NCBI GenBank assembly: GCA_031264205.1
Contig: JAISEH010000106.1
Span: forward strand, 1 to 33,067
Length of the DNA: 33,067 nucleotides
Source: Candidatus Margulisiibacteriota bacterium
Lineage (GTDB): Bacteria > Margulisbacteria > Termititenacia > Termititenacales > Termititenacaceae
Reading direction: 5' to 3'
Shown: positions 21,601 through 27,142 of the stretch, in pieces
How positions within the stretch are numbered: position 1 is the stretch's first letter
Layout of the letters: the number at the start of each line of letters is the position of its first letter
The notes under the pieces: model-generated
Told to the model about the DNA's origin: nothing
Seen by the model: only the letters and a program-made list of their open reading frames with translations
Databases searched by the model: none
Translations under genes and position numbers: made by a program

Positions 21601-21625
21601 AATATGTATAAATTTTATACATATT
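21601..21625. repeat. Perfect AT-rich 25-bp palindrome next to parS
   Basis: Left arm AATATGTATAAA, central T, right arm TTTATACATATT: twelve paired bases each side. It lies 5 bp before parS site 1, in the gap between the convergent XRE and GNAT genes. It could be a cruciform, a bidirectional terminator lacking GC pairs, or a regulator site. Confidence 0.65.
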
Positions 21626-21630
21626 CACAT

Positions 21631-21646
21631 TGTTTCACGTGAAACA
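21631..21646. promoter_or_regulatory. parS: parS site 1
   Basis: TGTTTCACGTGAAACA, the exact 16-bp consensus palindrome bound by chromosomal ParB. It lies 600 bp upstream of parA, just beyond the 3' end of the GNAT gene. Confidence 0.97.
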
Positions 21647-21655
21647 TTCATTTGT

Positions 21656-22147
21656 CTACTTCTGCGGGGTTTCGTTCGCTAATTTCCGCAAAGCCTCTCC
21701 GAACAAAAAATATCTGTCCCAGCCCTGCAAAGGCATCGCGCCGAGTTTTTGGTAAAAATCCTGGGCCGGCTTGTTCCAGGACAGAGCCGCCCAGTCCAGA
21801 CGGTCGCAGTTTTGCGCCACGGCCAGCCGCGCGACATAACGCAGCAATTCCCGGCCGATGCCCTGTCCGCGAAAAGCCTCTTTGACGAAAACGTCCTCCA
21901 GATAAATAACTTTGCGCCCGGAAAATGTCGAATAGGTAAAGAAAAATAACGCGAGGCCCGCGGGCTGACCGGCGATCTCCGCAAAAACAACTTCGGCGCG
22001 TTTATCGAGAAAAACGTCCCGGCGCAAGGTCTCCGCGTCAGAAGTCACGACCAGATGCTCGTATTCCGCCAGAGCGCGAATGAATTCCAGCAATAATTCC
22101 GTATCGGCTTCCGTGCCGCGGCGCAGGGAGATTTTTTCGTTTGGCAT
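21656..22147 (-). CDS. GNAT acetyltransferase (diamine/spermidine N-acetyltransferase-like)
   Basis: A 163-residue GNAT enzyme. YSTFSGRKVIYLEDVFVKEAFRGQGIGRELLRYVA (about 83-118) contains the acetyl-CoA binding R/Q-G-x-G-I-G loop and closely recalls the diamine N-acetyltransferase subgroup, and NKPAQDFYQKLGA is the usual C-terminal motif. It transfers an acetyl group from acetyl-CoA, possibly to polyamines. I start at 22147 because TATAAT ends 6 nt before that ATG; upstream codons in frame run through parS. The gene is bracketed by two parS sites, and the -35 region of its promoter lies inside one, so ParB loading may repress it. Confidence 0.87.
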   Translation of the reverse strand: MPNEKISLRRGTEADTELLLEFIRALAEYEHLVVTSDAETLRRDVFLDKRAEVVFAEIAGQPAGLALFFFTYSTFSGRKVIYLEDVFVKEAFRGQGIGRELLRYVARLAVAQNCDRLDWAALSWNKPAQDFYQKLGAMPLQGWDRYFLFGEALRKLANETPQK

Positions 22148-22153
22148 GGGGGG

Positions 22154-22159
22154 ATTATA
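22154..22159 (-). promoter_or_regulatory. -10 box of the GNAT gene (leaderless, abutting parS)
   Basis: TATAAT on the minus strand, then CCCCCC and the ATG. The -35 position (about 22177-22182) falls within parS site 2, so ParB binding should compete with RNA polymerase. Confidence 0.6.
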
Positions 22160-22168
22160 CACTAAAAG

Positions 22169-22184
22169 TGTTTCACGTGAAACA
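22169..22184. promoter_or_regulatory. parS: parS site 2
   Basis: A second exact TGTTTCACGTGAAACA, 49 bp before the parA ATG, between the divergent GNAT and parA promoters. It overlaps the GNAT -35 region and ends 11 bp before the parA -35, so it probably serves both segregation and control of parAB. Confidence 0.97.
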
Positions 22185-22195
22185 TCTACAATGTT

Positions 22196-22224
22196 TTGCA
22201 AAAAAAACCGGCTTGTAGTATAGT
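22196..22224 (+). promoter_or_regulatory. parAB promoter
   Basis: TTGCAA (22196-22201), a 17-nt spacer and TATAGT (22219-22224), eight bases before the parA ATG, with no SD. Confidence 0.6.
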
Positions 22225-22232
22225 AGCCGCTC

Positions 22233-22997
22233 ATGGGCACGATTTTCGCGATAGTCAATCAAAAAGGCGGCGTCGGCAAAACGACCACGGCTATCAATCT
22301 CGGCACGGCGCTGGCGGAAGCCGGCAAAGCGGTTTTGCTGATCGATACAGACCCGCAGGCCAATTCCACGAGCGGTGTCGGCATTGACGAAAATAAAATA
22401 GAATACACGCTTTACGATTTGTACCTCGGGCGCAAAGACGCGCTGGAAGTTTTGTATCCGACCTCGGTGAAAAATCTGCATATATTGCCGTGCTCGCCGG
22501 ACCTGGCCGGTGTCGAAGCCGAGTTGATGGGCGAGGATGGCCGAGAGAGACATTTGAAAGACGCGCTGGCCGCGGTGCAGGACGGCTATGATTTTATTTT
22601 GATCGATTGTCCGCCGTCGCTGGGCTTGCTCACGCTCAACGCGCTGGTCGCCGCGACGCGAATTCTGGTGCCGGTGCAATGCGAATTTTTTGCGCTGGAG
22701 GGACTGACGCGCTTGATGACCACGCTGGCGATGATCAAGGACAAAATAAATCCCGCGCTGGACATTGAGGGCATTGTGCTGACCATGCACGATCCGCGCA
22801 CCGCGCTCAGCCGGCAGGTGGTCGAGGAAGCGCGCCGGCATCTCGGCGACAAAGTTTTCAAAACCGTGATACCGCGCAACGTGCGCATCAGCGAGGCGCC
22901 GAGCTACGGTCAGCCGATCTCGGTGTACGCCGGCAAATCCAAAGGCGCGGAAGCGTACGAAAATTTAGCAAAGGAGCTGATCGCGCATGGCTATTAA
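22233..22997 (+). CDS. parA: Chromosome-partitioning ATPase ParA (Soj)
   Basis: A 254-residue ParA. The deviant Walker A KGGVGKTTTAINLGTALA starts at residue 11. Walker A' appears as VLLIDTDPQANSTSGVG and Walker B as FILIDCPPSLGLLTLNAL, with the later PVQCEFFALEGLTRL and NVRISEAPSYGQPI typical of chromosomal Soj/ParA. ATP-bound dimers coat the nucleoid and pull ParB-parS complexes. The start is immediately after parS site 2, and a -10 box (TATAGT) ends 8 nt before the ATG with no SD. It overlaps parB by 11 nt. Confidence 0.97.
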   Translation: MGTIFAIVNQKGGVGKTTTAINLGTALAEAGKAVLLIDTDPQANSTSGVGIDENKIEYTLYDLYLGRKDALEVLYPTSVKNLHILPCSPDLAGVEAELMGEDGRERHLKDALAAVQDGYDFILIDCPPSLGLLTLNALVAATRILVPVQCEFFALEGLTRLMTTLAMIKDKINPALDIEGIVLTMHDPRTALSRQVVEEARRHLGDKVFKTVIPRNVRISEAPSYGQPISVYAGKSKGAEAYENLAKELIAHGY

Positions 22998-23907
22998 CAG
23001 AGGTTTGGGCAAAGGTTTGGGCGCGCTGTTGCAGTCCACGGGCGGTTCCGCGCAAAAAGAGGCGGAGAATGTCGCCGCTTCTTTAAGCAAAACCGATGGC
23101 AAACTTCAGCCGCTTTTCGGCCGCAGTATTTTGCATATTTCCGTCACGGAGATCGTGCCCAATCCGCGCCAGCCGCGTAAAAATTTTGCGCTGGATGCGC
23201 TTGCGGAATTGGCCGCGTCGATCAAAGTGCACGGGGTTATTGAGCCGCTCATTGTGCGCAAAAAAGAAAATAAATATGAGCTGGTGGCGGGCGAGCGGCG
23301 CTGGCGCGCTTCGCAGCAGGCCGGTCTGGATAAAGTGCCGGTGGTGGTCAAAGGTCTTAGCGATGAAGTCTCGCTCGAGCAATCGATCATTGAAAATGTG
23401 CAGCGCGAGGGGCTGAACGCGCTGGAAGAAGCCGAATCCTACGCGTTGTTAATGAAAGAGTTTAGCCTGACTCAGGAGCAGGTGGCTGAAAAAGTCGGCA
23501 AAGCGCGTTCCTCCGTGGCGAATACCCTGCGCTTGAATGAACTGCCGCGGGAAGTGAAAGAGTCTTTGTGCCGAAACGAAATTACCGCCGGACACGCGCG
23601 GGCGATTTTAGCGGCCGGAAATGTTATTGAACAGCTCCGGGTCTGGAAAAAAGTAATACAGAACAATCTTAATGTGAGAGATGCGGAAAACTTAACGGCC
23701 AGGAAAAACAAAACTAAGCAGGTTAAGAAAAATGAAACAGAAAAATCGGACGAATTAACAAATATAGAACAAAAATTAACTGCAAAATTTGCCACGAAAG
23801 TTGAGTTAAGTGGAGATGAACAAAATGGCCTCATTTCTATAAGGTATTTTTCTCACGACGAACTGGATAGAATTTATACACTTTTATTGACAAATGAAGT
23901 GATATAA
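22987..23907 (+). CDS. parB: Chromosome-partitioning protein ParB (Spo0J)
   Basis: A 306-residue ParB CTPase/clamp. The N-terminal MAINRGLGKGLGALLQSTGG interacts with ParA. VTEIVPNPRQPRKNFALDAL, the C-motif LIVRKKENKYELVAGERRWRASQQAGLDKVPVVV (with GERRWRA) and EALEEAESYALLMKEF-type residues follow. The helix-turn-helix is LTQEQVAEKVGKARSSVANTLRL. The C-terminal dimerisation segment is more AT-rich than the rest. It binds parS (two exact copies here). Translation is coupled to parA by an 11-nt overlap. Structured repeat B lies 40 nt downstream. Confidence 0.96.
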   Translation: MAINRGLGKGLGALLQSTGGSAQKEAENVAASLSKTDGKLQPLFGRSILHISVTEIVPNPRQPRKNFALDALAELAASIKVHGVIEPLIVRKKENKYELVAGERRWRASQQAGLDKVPVVVKGLSDEVSLEQSIIENVQREGLNALEEAESYALLMKEFSLTQEQVAEKVGKARSSVANTLRLNELPREVKESLCRNEITAGHARAILAAGNVIEQLRVWKKVIQNNLNVRDAENLTARKNKTKQVKKNETEKSDELTNIEQKLTAKFATKVELSGDEQNGLISIRYFSHDELDRIYTLLLTNEVI

Positions 23908-23946
23908 ACACAAAACACAGCTTCTCCTTGTATTTATTATAGCTGA

Positions 23947-24062
23947 TTAAAGAGCGAATATCTTTGCCGCCGCGCGTGGTGGCCTCTCACTTAACGTCGG
24001 CTACTTTGTAGCCTTGTTAAGTTCGAGCCAGACGCGCTTACGGCAAAATATTCGCTCTTTAA
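23947..24062 (+). repeat. Structured repeat element, copy B
   Basis: A 116-nt element of the same type as copy A. The outer arm TTAAAGAGCGAATATC plus TTTGCCG pairs with a 3' arm CGGCAAAATATTCGC plus TCTTTAA, again with one unpaired C at the same place. GCGCGT/ACGCGC, TGGC/GCCA, the CTCTC versus TCGA internal loop and ACTTAAC/GTTAAGT follow. A longer apical hairpin, GGCTAC-TTT-GTAGCC, replaces the small loop of copy A. It lies 39 nt after parB. Confidence 0.8.
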
Positions 24063-24070
24063 ACTATTGG

Positions 24071-24148
24071 CGCGGCAAATATTTTGCCCGGAGCGAACGT
24101 AACCTTCAGTGCTATGCCGTGTTCGCGAGGGTAAAGATATTTGCCGCG
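24071..24148 (-). repeat. Structured repeat element, copy C (shorter, inverted)
   Basis: Read on the minus strand, CGCGGCAAATATCTTTACCC pairs with GGGCAAAATATTTGCCGCG, with the same extra C. A second stem GCGAAC/GTTCGC encloses a 22-nt apical region unrelated to that of A and B. The 78-nt copy lies 8 nt from copy B in opposite orientation. Confidence 0.7.
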
Positions 24149-24200
24149 TGTAAATTGACTGTAACCCATTCTTTATCCCGAAAATAAAGGGACGCTCCCG

Positions 24201-24223
24201 CCGTGGAACAAAATGTTTCACGG
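24201..24223. promoter_or_regulatory. parS-like half sites in inverted arrangement
   Basis: CCGTGGAACA-aaa-TGTTTCACGG: the right half matches the left half of parS (TGTTTCACG) and the left half is its mirror with one mismatch. The half sites thus face outward instead of forming the parS palindrome. It may be a degenerate ParB site or an unrelated dyad. Confidence 0.4.
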
Positions 24224-24279
24224 ATTAGTTGCCAAATGTTCATTTTTGAACACTTTTTGCCGAAAACATCGAAAAATCT

Positions 24280-24288
24280 TGGTATATT
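24280..24288 (+). promoter_or_regulatory. Extended -10 promoter of the small gene at 24326
   Basis: TGG-TATATT (24280-24288) lies about 37 nt before the ATG; TTGCCG further upstream is too distant (20-nt spacer) to be a good -35. Confidence 0.4.
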
Positions 24289-24325
24289 TCTTTCTATTTT
24301 CTCTGGTGGAAAGGGAAAGGGGGGA

Positions 24326-24496
24326 ATGAAAATGATTTACAGCGCGTTCAATGACCGCATGAATCTGCTGGCCGAGCGGCCGTCCCTGCGCGAGAAAGTG
24401 CGCCTGATCCAGGCCGCCGCGCAAAAGGCCGAGTGGGTGGAAACCGCTCTCGAACATAAACGTTTGGCGGATTTTGTTTACACGGCACGGATCTAA
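24326..24496 (+). CDS. Small conserved-looking protein of unknown function
   Basis: A 56-residue protein that I do not recognise. Charged, helical segments predominate (MNLLAERPSLREKVRLIQAAAQKAEWVETALEHKRLADFVYTARI broken by short turns), without membrane segment or signal peptide. I chose ATG 24326 because a very strong purine-rich SD (AAAGGGGGGA) directly precedes it; the frame is open further upstream but that part overlaps a DNA dyad. It ends 39 nt before the miaB start and has its own extended -10 promoter. Coding is supported by SD, codon pattern and position, not by homology. Confidence 0.6.
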   Translation: MKMIYSAFNDRMNLLAERPSLREKVRLIQAAAQKAEWVETALEHKRLADFVYTARI

Positions 24497-24521
24497 TGCC
24501 GATTTTCTTTGCGGGCGTACG

Positions 24522-24530
24522 TGTTAAAAT
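24522..24530 (+). promoter_or_regulatory. Extended -10 of miaB (leaderless)
   Basis: TGT-TAAAAT (24522-24530), five bases (cgcgt), then the miaB ATG. No SD and no good -35. Confidence 0.55.
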
Positions 24531-24535
24531 CGCGT

Positions 24536-25582
24536 ATGCCCGAAACTTATCACATCATCACTTTCGGCTGTCAGATGAATAAAAATGACAGCGAACATTT
24601 GGCCGGTATGCTGGAATTCAACGGCTGTCAGCCGGTGGATAATCCGGAGACCGCGAATATTTTGGTTTTGAACACCTGCGCGGTGCGCGACAAAGCCGAG
24701 CGGCGTGTGTACGGCCAGCTCGAAAATTTTAATTATTTGCGCAAGACAAAAAATCTCAGCCAGAAAATTTTTCTGGCTGGCTGTATGCCGGCCTGCGGTA
24801 AAGCGGAAATAAAAAAACGCGCGCCGTTCCTCGACGGATTTCTGGAGATCGAAGAAGCTCGCCGCTATCCGCCGCGCCGCGCGGATGCGCCGGAAGCGTG
24901 GGTGACGATCATGCAGGGCTGCGACAATTACTGCGCCTACTGCATTGTGCCGTACGCGCGCGGACGCGAGCGCAGCCGTGACGCCGCGGAAATACTCGCG
25001 GAAATACAACAGATCGATTTTAGCCAGCGCGAAGTTTTATTTTTGCTGGGACAAAATGTCAATTCTTATGCCGGAGAATTTCAGGGACAAAAAATTTCTT
25101 TTCCGCAATTGCTGGAGCTGGTGATGCAAAAGTGTATCACTGTGCCAAAATTGGCTTTCCTGACCTCGCACCCCAAAGACATGAGCGACGAGCTTATTTC
25201 TGTCATCGCACACAATGCCAAAATCGACCGCGAAATTCATTTGCCGGTGCAGCACGGCAATGACCGCATTTTGCAATTGATGAATAGAGGCTACACGATC
25301 AAGCATTATCTGACGCTGCTTGAAAAGATCCGCGCGCGCATTCCGTCGGCCAAAATATCCACGGATATTATTGTCGGCTTTCCGGGCGAGACAGACGCGG
25401 AATTTCAGGACACTTATGAATTGGTGCGGACAGCCGGATTTTCCCGCGTGAACACCGCCGGATTTTCCGCGCGCGCCGGCACCGCCGCCGCCAAAATGCC
25501 GCCGCTGGAACAAAAAATAATAAAAGAGCGCCTGAATAAATTAAATTCGTGCATAAATTCTTTAAAACAAGTAAATAAGTAG
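24536..25582 (+). CDS. miaB: MiaB-type tRNA methylthiotransferase lacking the TRAM domain
   Basis: A 348-residue radical-SAM methylthiotransferase; MiaB adds a 2-methylthio group to i6A37 of tRNA. The N-terminal UPF0004 domain has three cluster cysteines (FGCQMN, NTCAVR, AGCMP). The radical-SAM CxxxCxxC is MQGCDNYCAYCIVP near residue 125-135, followed by GRERSR, GQNVNSY, HLPVQHGNDRILQLMNRGY and DIIVGFPGET. The protein stops at ERLNKLNSCINSLKQVNK, where family members (about 440 residues) continue into a TRAM RNA-binding domain. No TRAM remnant is found after the TAG. The start is at 24536 because TAAAAT ends 5 nt upstream and MPETYHIITFGC fits the family. MtaB/RimO-type relatives are less likely because of the NTCAVRDKAE and QHGND motifs. 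Confidence 0.9.
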   Translation: MPETYHIITFGCQMNKNDSEHLAGMLEFNGCQPVDNPETANILVLNTCAVRDKAERRVYGQLENFNYLRKTKNLSQKIFLAGCMPACGKAEIKKRAPFLDGFLEIEEARRYPPRRADAPEAWVTIMQGCDNYCAYCIVPYARGRERSRDAAEILAEIQQIDFSQREVLFLLGQNVNSYAGEFQGQKISFPQLLELVMQKCITVPKLAFLTSHPKDMSDELISVIAHNAKIDREIHLPVQHGNDRILQLMNRGYTIKHYLTLLEKIRARIPSAKISTDIIVGFPGETDAEFQDTYELVRTAGFSRVNTAGFSARAGTAAAKMPPLEQKIIKERLNKLNSCINSLKQVNK

Positions 25583-25726
25583 GCCTTTTTCCTGCATAAA
25601 TGGTGCGCAAAATCGTGCATAAACTGTAAAGTTATACATGTTGTCCACTGGTTTTCCACAAAGCAAGAGCTAAAGAAGCATTGCTTAACGCTTAACCGGA
25701 CAGAATATCGGTATTTTTGTGGATAT
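25548..25726. promoter_or_regulatory. Cluster of DnaA-box-like sequences (second oriC candidate)
   Basis: Near-consensus 9-mers occur on both strands. They are TTATGCACG (minus, 25548-25556 and 25614-25622), TTATGCAGG (minus, 25591-25599), TTATACATG (25632-25640), TTGTCCACT (25641-25649), TTTTCCACA (25652-25660) and ATATCCACA (minus, 25718-25726). Most lie in the 219-nt gap between miaB and the Smr gene, which otherwise has no gene. Single matches are weak; the clustering is the evidence. Confidence 0.5.
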
Positions 25727-25766
25727 GTGGTTGATAGTTGGAATAACTTTGTTTTAAGGTAGTTGC

Positions 25767-25795
25767 TTGAATATTTAAAGGCAGGCCGCTAAAAT
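25767..25795 (+). promoter_or_regulatory. Promoter of the Smr gene (leaderless)
   Basis: TTGAAT (25767-25772), a 17-nt spacer and TAAAAT (25790-25795), then six bases and the GTG start. No SD. Confidence 0.6.
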
Positions 25796-25801
25796 AAGCC
25801 A

Positions 25802-26116
25802 GTGTTAAAAATTAAACGCTTTGACCTGCATCCTTACCGGCCGACTGTGGACGAAGCGCTGGCGCTGGTGGAGCAGGCTCTGGTTTCGGCCAGACAGCGC
25901 GGTTACAAAGCGGTAAAAATAATTCACGGCTGCGGAAAGATCCGCGCGGAGTTGCCGGAGTTTTTACACGGGCGGTATAAATTTTGCGCCGGCGATAAAT
26001 TTGAGCTTTTTGCCGCGGAAGGCCGGGCGATCCTGGCGGTCTGTCCCGAGCTGGCCAAAGACCGCGATTTCAATAAATACAATGCGGGGATTACAATAGT
26101 GGCTTTGGCGAGGTAA
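25802..26116 (+). CDS. Stand-alone Smr-domain protein
   Basis: A 104-residue Smr domain, the fold found at the C-terminus of MutS2 and alone in small nucleases. The signature FDLHPYRPTVDEALALVEQAL (LDLHG-like motif, near residue 8) and KIIHGCGKIRAEL (HGxG-type loop, near 40) are both present. Members nick DNA or cleave RNA, and the His residues are implicated. The start is GTG 25802 with TAAAAT 6 nt upstream and no SD. The stop overlaps the -10 box of the next gene. No MutS2 lies in the window, so this copy is independent. Confidence 0.82.
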   Translation: MLKIKRFDLHPYRPTVDEALALVEQALVSARQRGYKAVKIIHGCGKIRAELPEFLHGRYKFCAGDKFELFAAEGRAILAVCPELAKDRDFNKYNAGITIVALAR

Positions 26117-26119
26117 AAT
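26091..26119 (+). promoter_or_regulatory. Promoter of the PstS-like gene, overlapping the Smr stop codon (leaderless)
   Basis: TTACAA (26091-26096, weak), a 17-nt spacer and TAAAAT (26114-26119). The first three bases of the hexamer are the TAA stop of the Smr gene. Six bases later comes the ATG. Confidence 0.5.
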
Positions 26120-26125
26120 AGCGAA

Positions 26126-27142
26126 ATGAAAAAATTTTTGAGTATGGTGTTTTTAATAGCGGCTGTTTTTGCTGAACTGACGAGACAAGAGCATCAAATG
26201 CCCGGGATTTATGAACCGCACCCGAATCAAGAGAGCTATTTTCATTTTTATCTCGATTATGGTTATCATAATGAAAGTCTCTACGCGTATGCTTCGTCAA
26301 GCAATGCCTTTCTGCATATCGCCGGAAATCCCAACGAAAAACCGGCGTTGTATTGCGCGCTGGCTTTTGACGGTTTAATGGAAGGCGTGATACGCGCGAC
26401 GCTGGATGATCGCGTGTCGTCTAATGCTTGGCGCGAGGTTGCGGAAGGCCGGCCCAAAGCCGATAGCGGCACCTCGCCGGAAGCCTACAGCGCGCTGCTT
26501 TCCGGCAACGCGGATATTATTTTTTGCTTTGAGCCTTCTGACGCGCAGTTGAGACAGGCGCGCGAGCTGGGAGTTTCCTATAAGCTCACGCCGCTGGGCA
26601 AGGATGCGTTTGTTTTTTTTGTGAATAAGCAAAATCCGGTGCGTAATTTAAGCTCAAAACAAATACAGGATATTTATTCCGGTAAAACAACAAATTGGCG
26701 ATTGGTTGGCGGAAGAGATGCGGCTATTCACGCGTTTCAAAGGCCAAAAAACTCCGGCAGCCAGACCATATTGGAAAAAGTGATGAACGGCATTCCTTTA
26801 ATAACGCCGCCGACGGAATATTATCATGTTTCTATGCGGGACATAATCGAAGCGGCCGCAAATTACCGCAATGCCGAAAACGCTCTCGGTTATTCTTTTT
26901 TATATTATGCCAGCGAAATGGTGCGCAACGAACAAATAAAGCTGTTGTCTTTTGACGGCATCGCGCCAACCCGAGAAAATATACAAAACGAGACATATCC
27001 ATTTACGGAAACTTTTTATGCAATTACTATAGAAGGACGAGAAACGGAAAACACGAAAAAATTGTTGCAATGGTTGTCTTCGGCAGAAGGGCAAAAACTT
27101 GTCGAATTGTCCGGCTATACTTCATATAAACCGGCAGAGTAA
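26126..27142 (+). CDS. PstS-like periplasmic substrate-binding protein
   Basis: A 338-residue exported protein. The N-terminal segment MKKFLSMVFLIAAVFAELTR is a signal peptide without a lipobox. The PstS/PBP-like-2 fold follows: YCALAFDGLMEGVI, SGTSPEAYSALLSGNADIIFCFEPS, LGKDAFVFFVNKQNPVRNLSSKQIQDIYSGKTTNWRLVGG, FQRPKNSGSQTILEKVM and ALGYSFLYYASEM. In PstS the SGS/SGSQT loop binds phosphate, but no pst permease genes lie nearby, so the ligand is uncertain. It is probably leaderless. Its TAA directly abuts the stop of the convergent mnmE, leaving no intergenic base. Confidence 0.82.
   Translation: MKKFLSMVFLIAAVFAELTRQEHQMPGIYEPHPNQESYFHFYLDYGYHNESLYAYASSSNAFLHIAGNPNEKPALYCALAFDGLMEGVIRATLDDRVSSNAWREVAEGRPKADSGTSPEAYSALLSGNADIIFCFEPSDAQLRQARELGVSYKLTPLGKDAFVFFVNKQNPVRNLSSKQIQDIYSGKTTNWRLVGGRDAAIHAFQRPKNSGSQTILEKVMNGIPLITPPTEYYHVSMRDIIEAAANYRNAENALGYSFLYYASEMVRNEQIKLLSFDGIAPTRENIQNETYPFTETFYAITIEGRETENTKKLLQWLSSAEGQKLVELSGYTSYKPAE

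Larger units (their letters stand above)
23908..24325. other. 418-nt intergenic region with two structured repeats and a parS-like dyad
   Basis: There is no convincing gene. From left to right it holds a short AT-rich stretch, repeat copy B (23947-24062), inverted copy C (24071-24148), a small hairpin CTTTAT/ATAAAG (24171-24189), the parS-like dyad (24201-24223) and an extended -10 promoter (24280-24288). An open frame beginning at 24203 crosses it, but its first 41 codons have no SD and overlap the dyad. Confidence 0.6.

Noticed and set aside
24203..24325. Longer version of the 56-residue protein
   Set aside because: The first 41 codons overlap a parS-like dyad and promoter, whereas a strong SD precedes ATG 24326.
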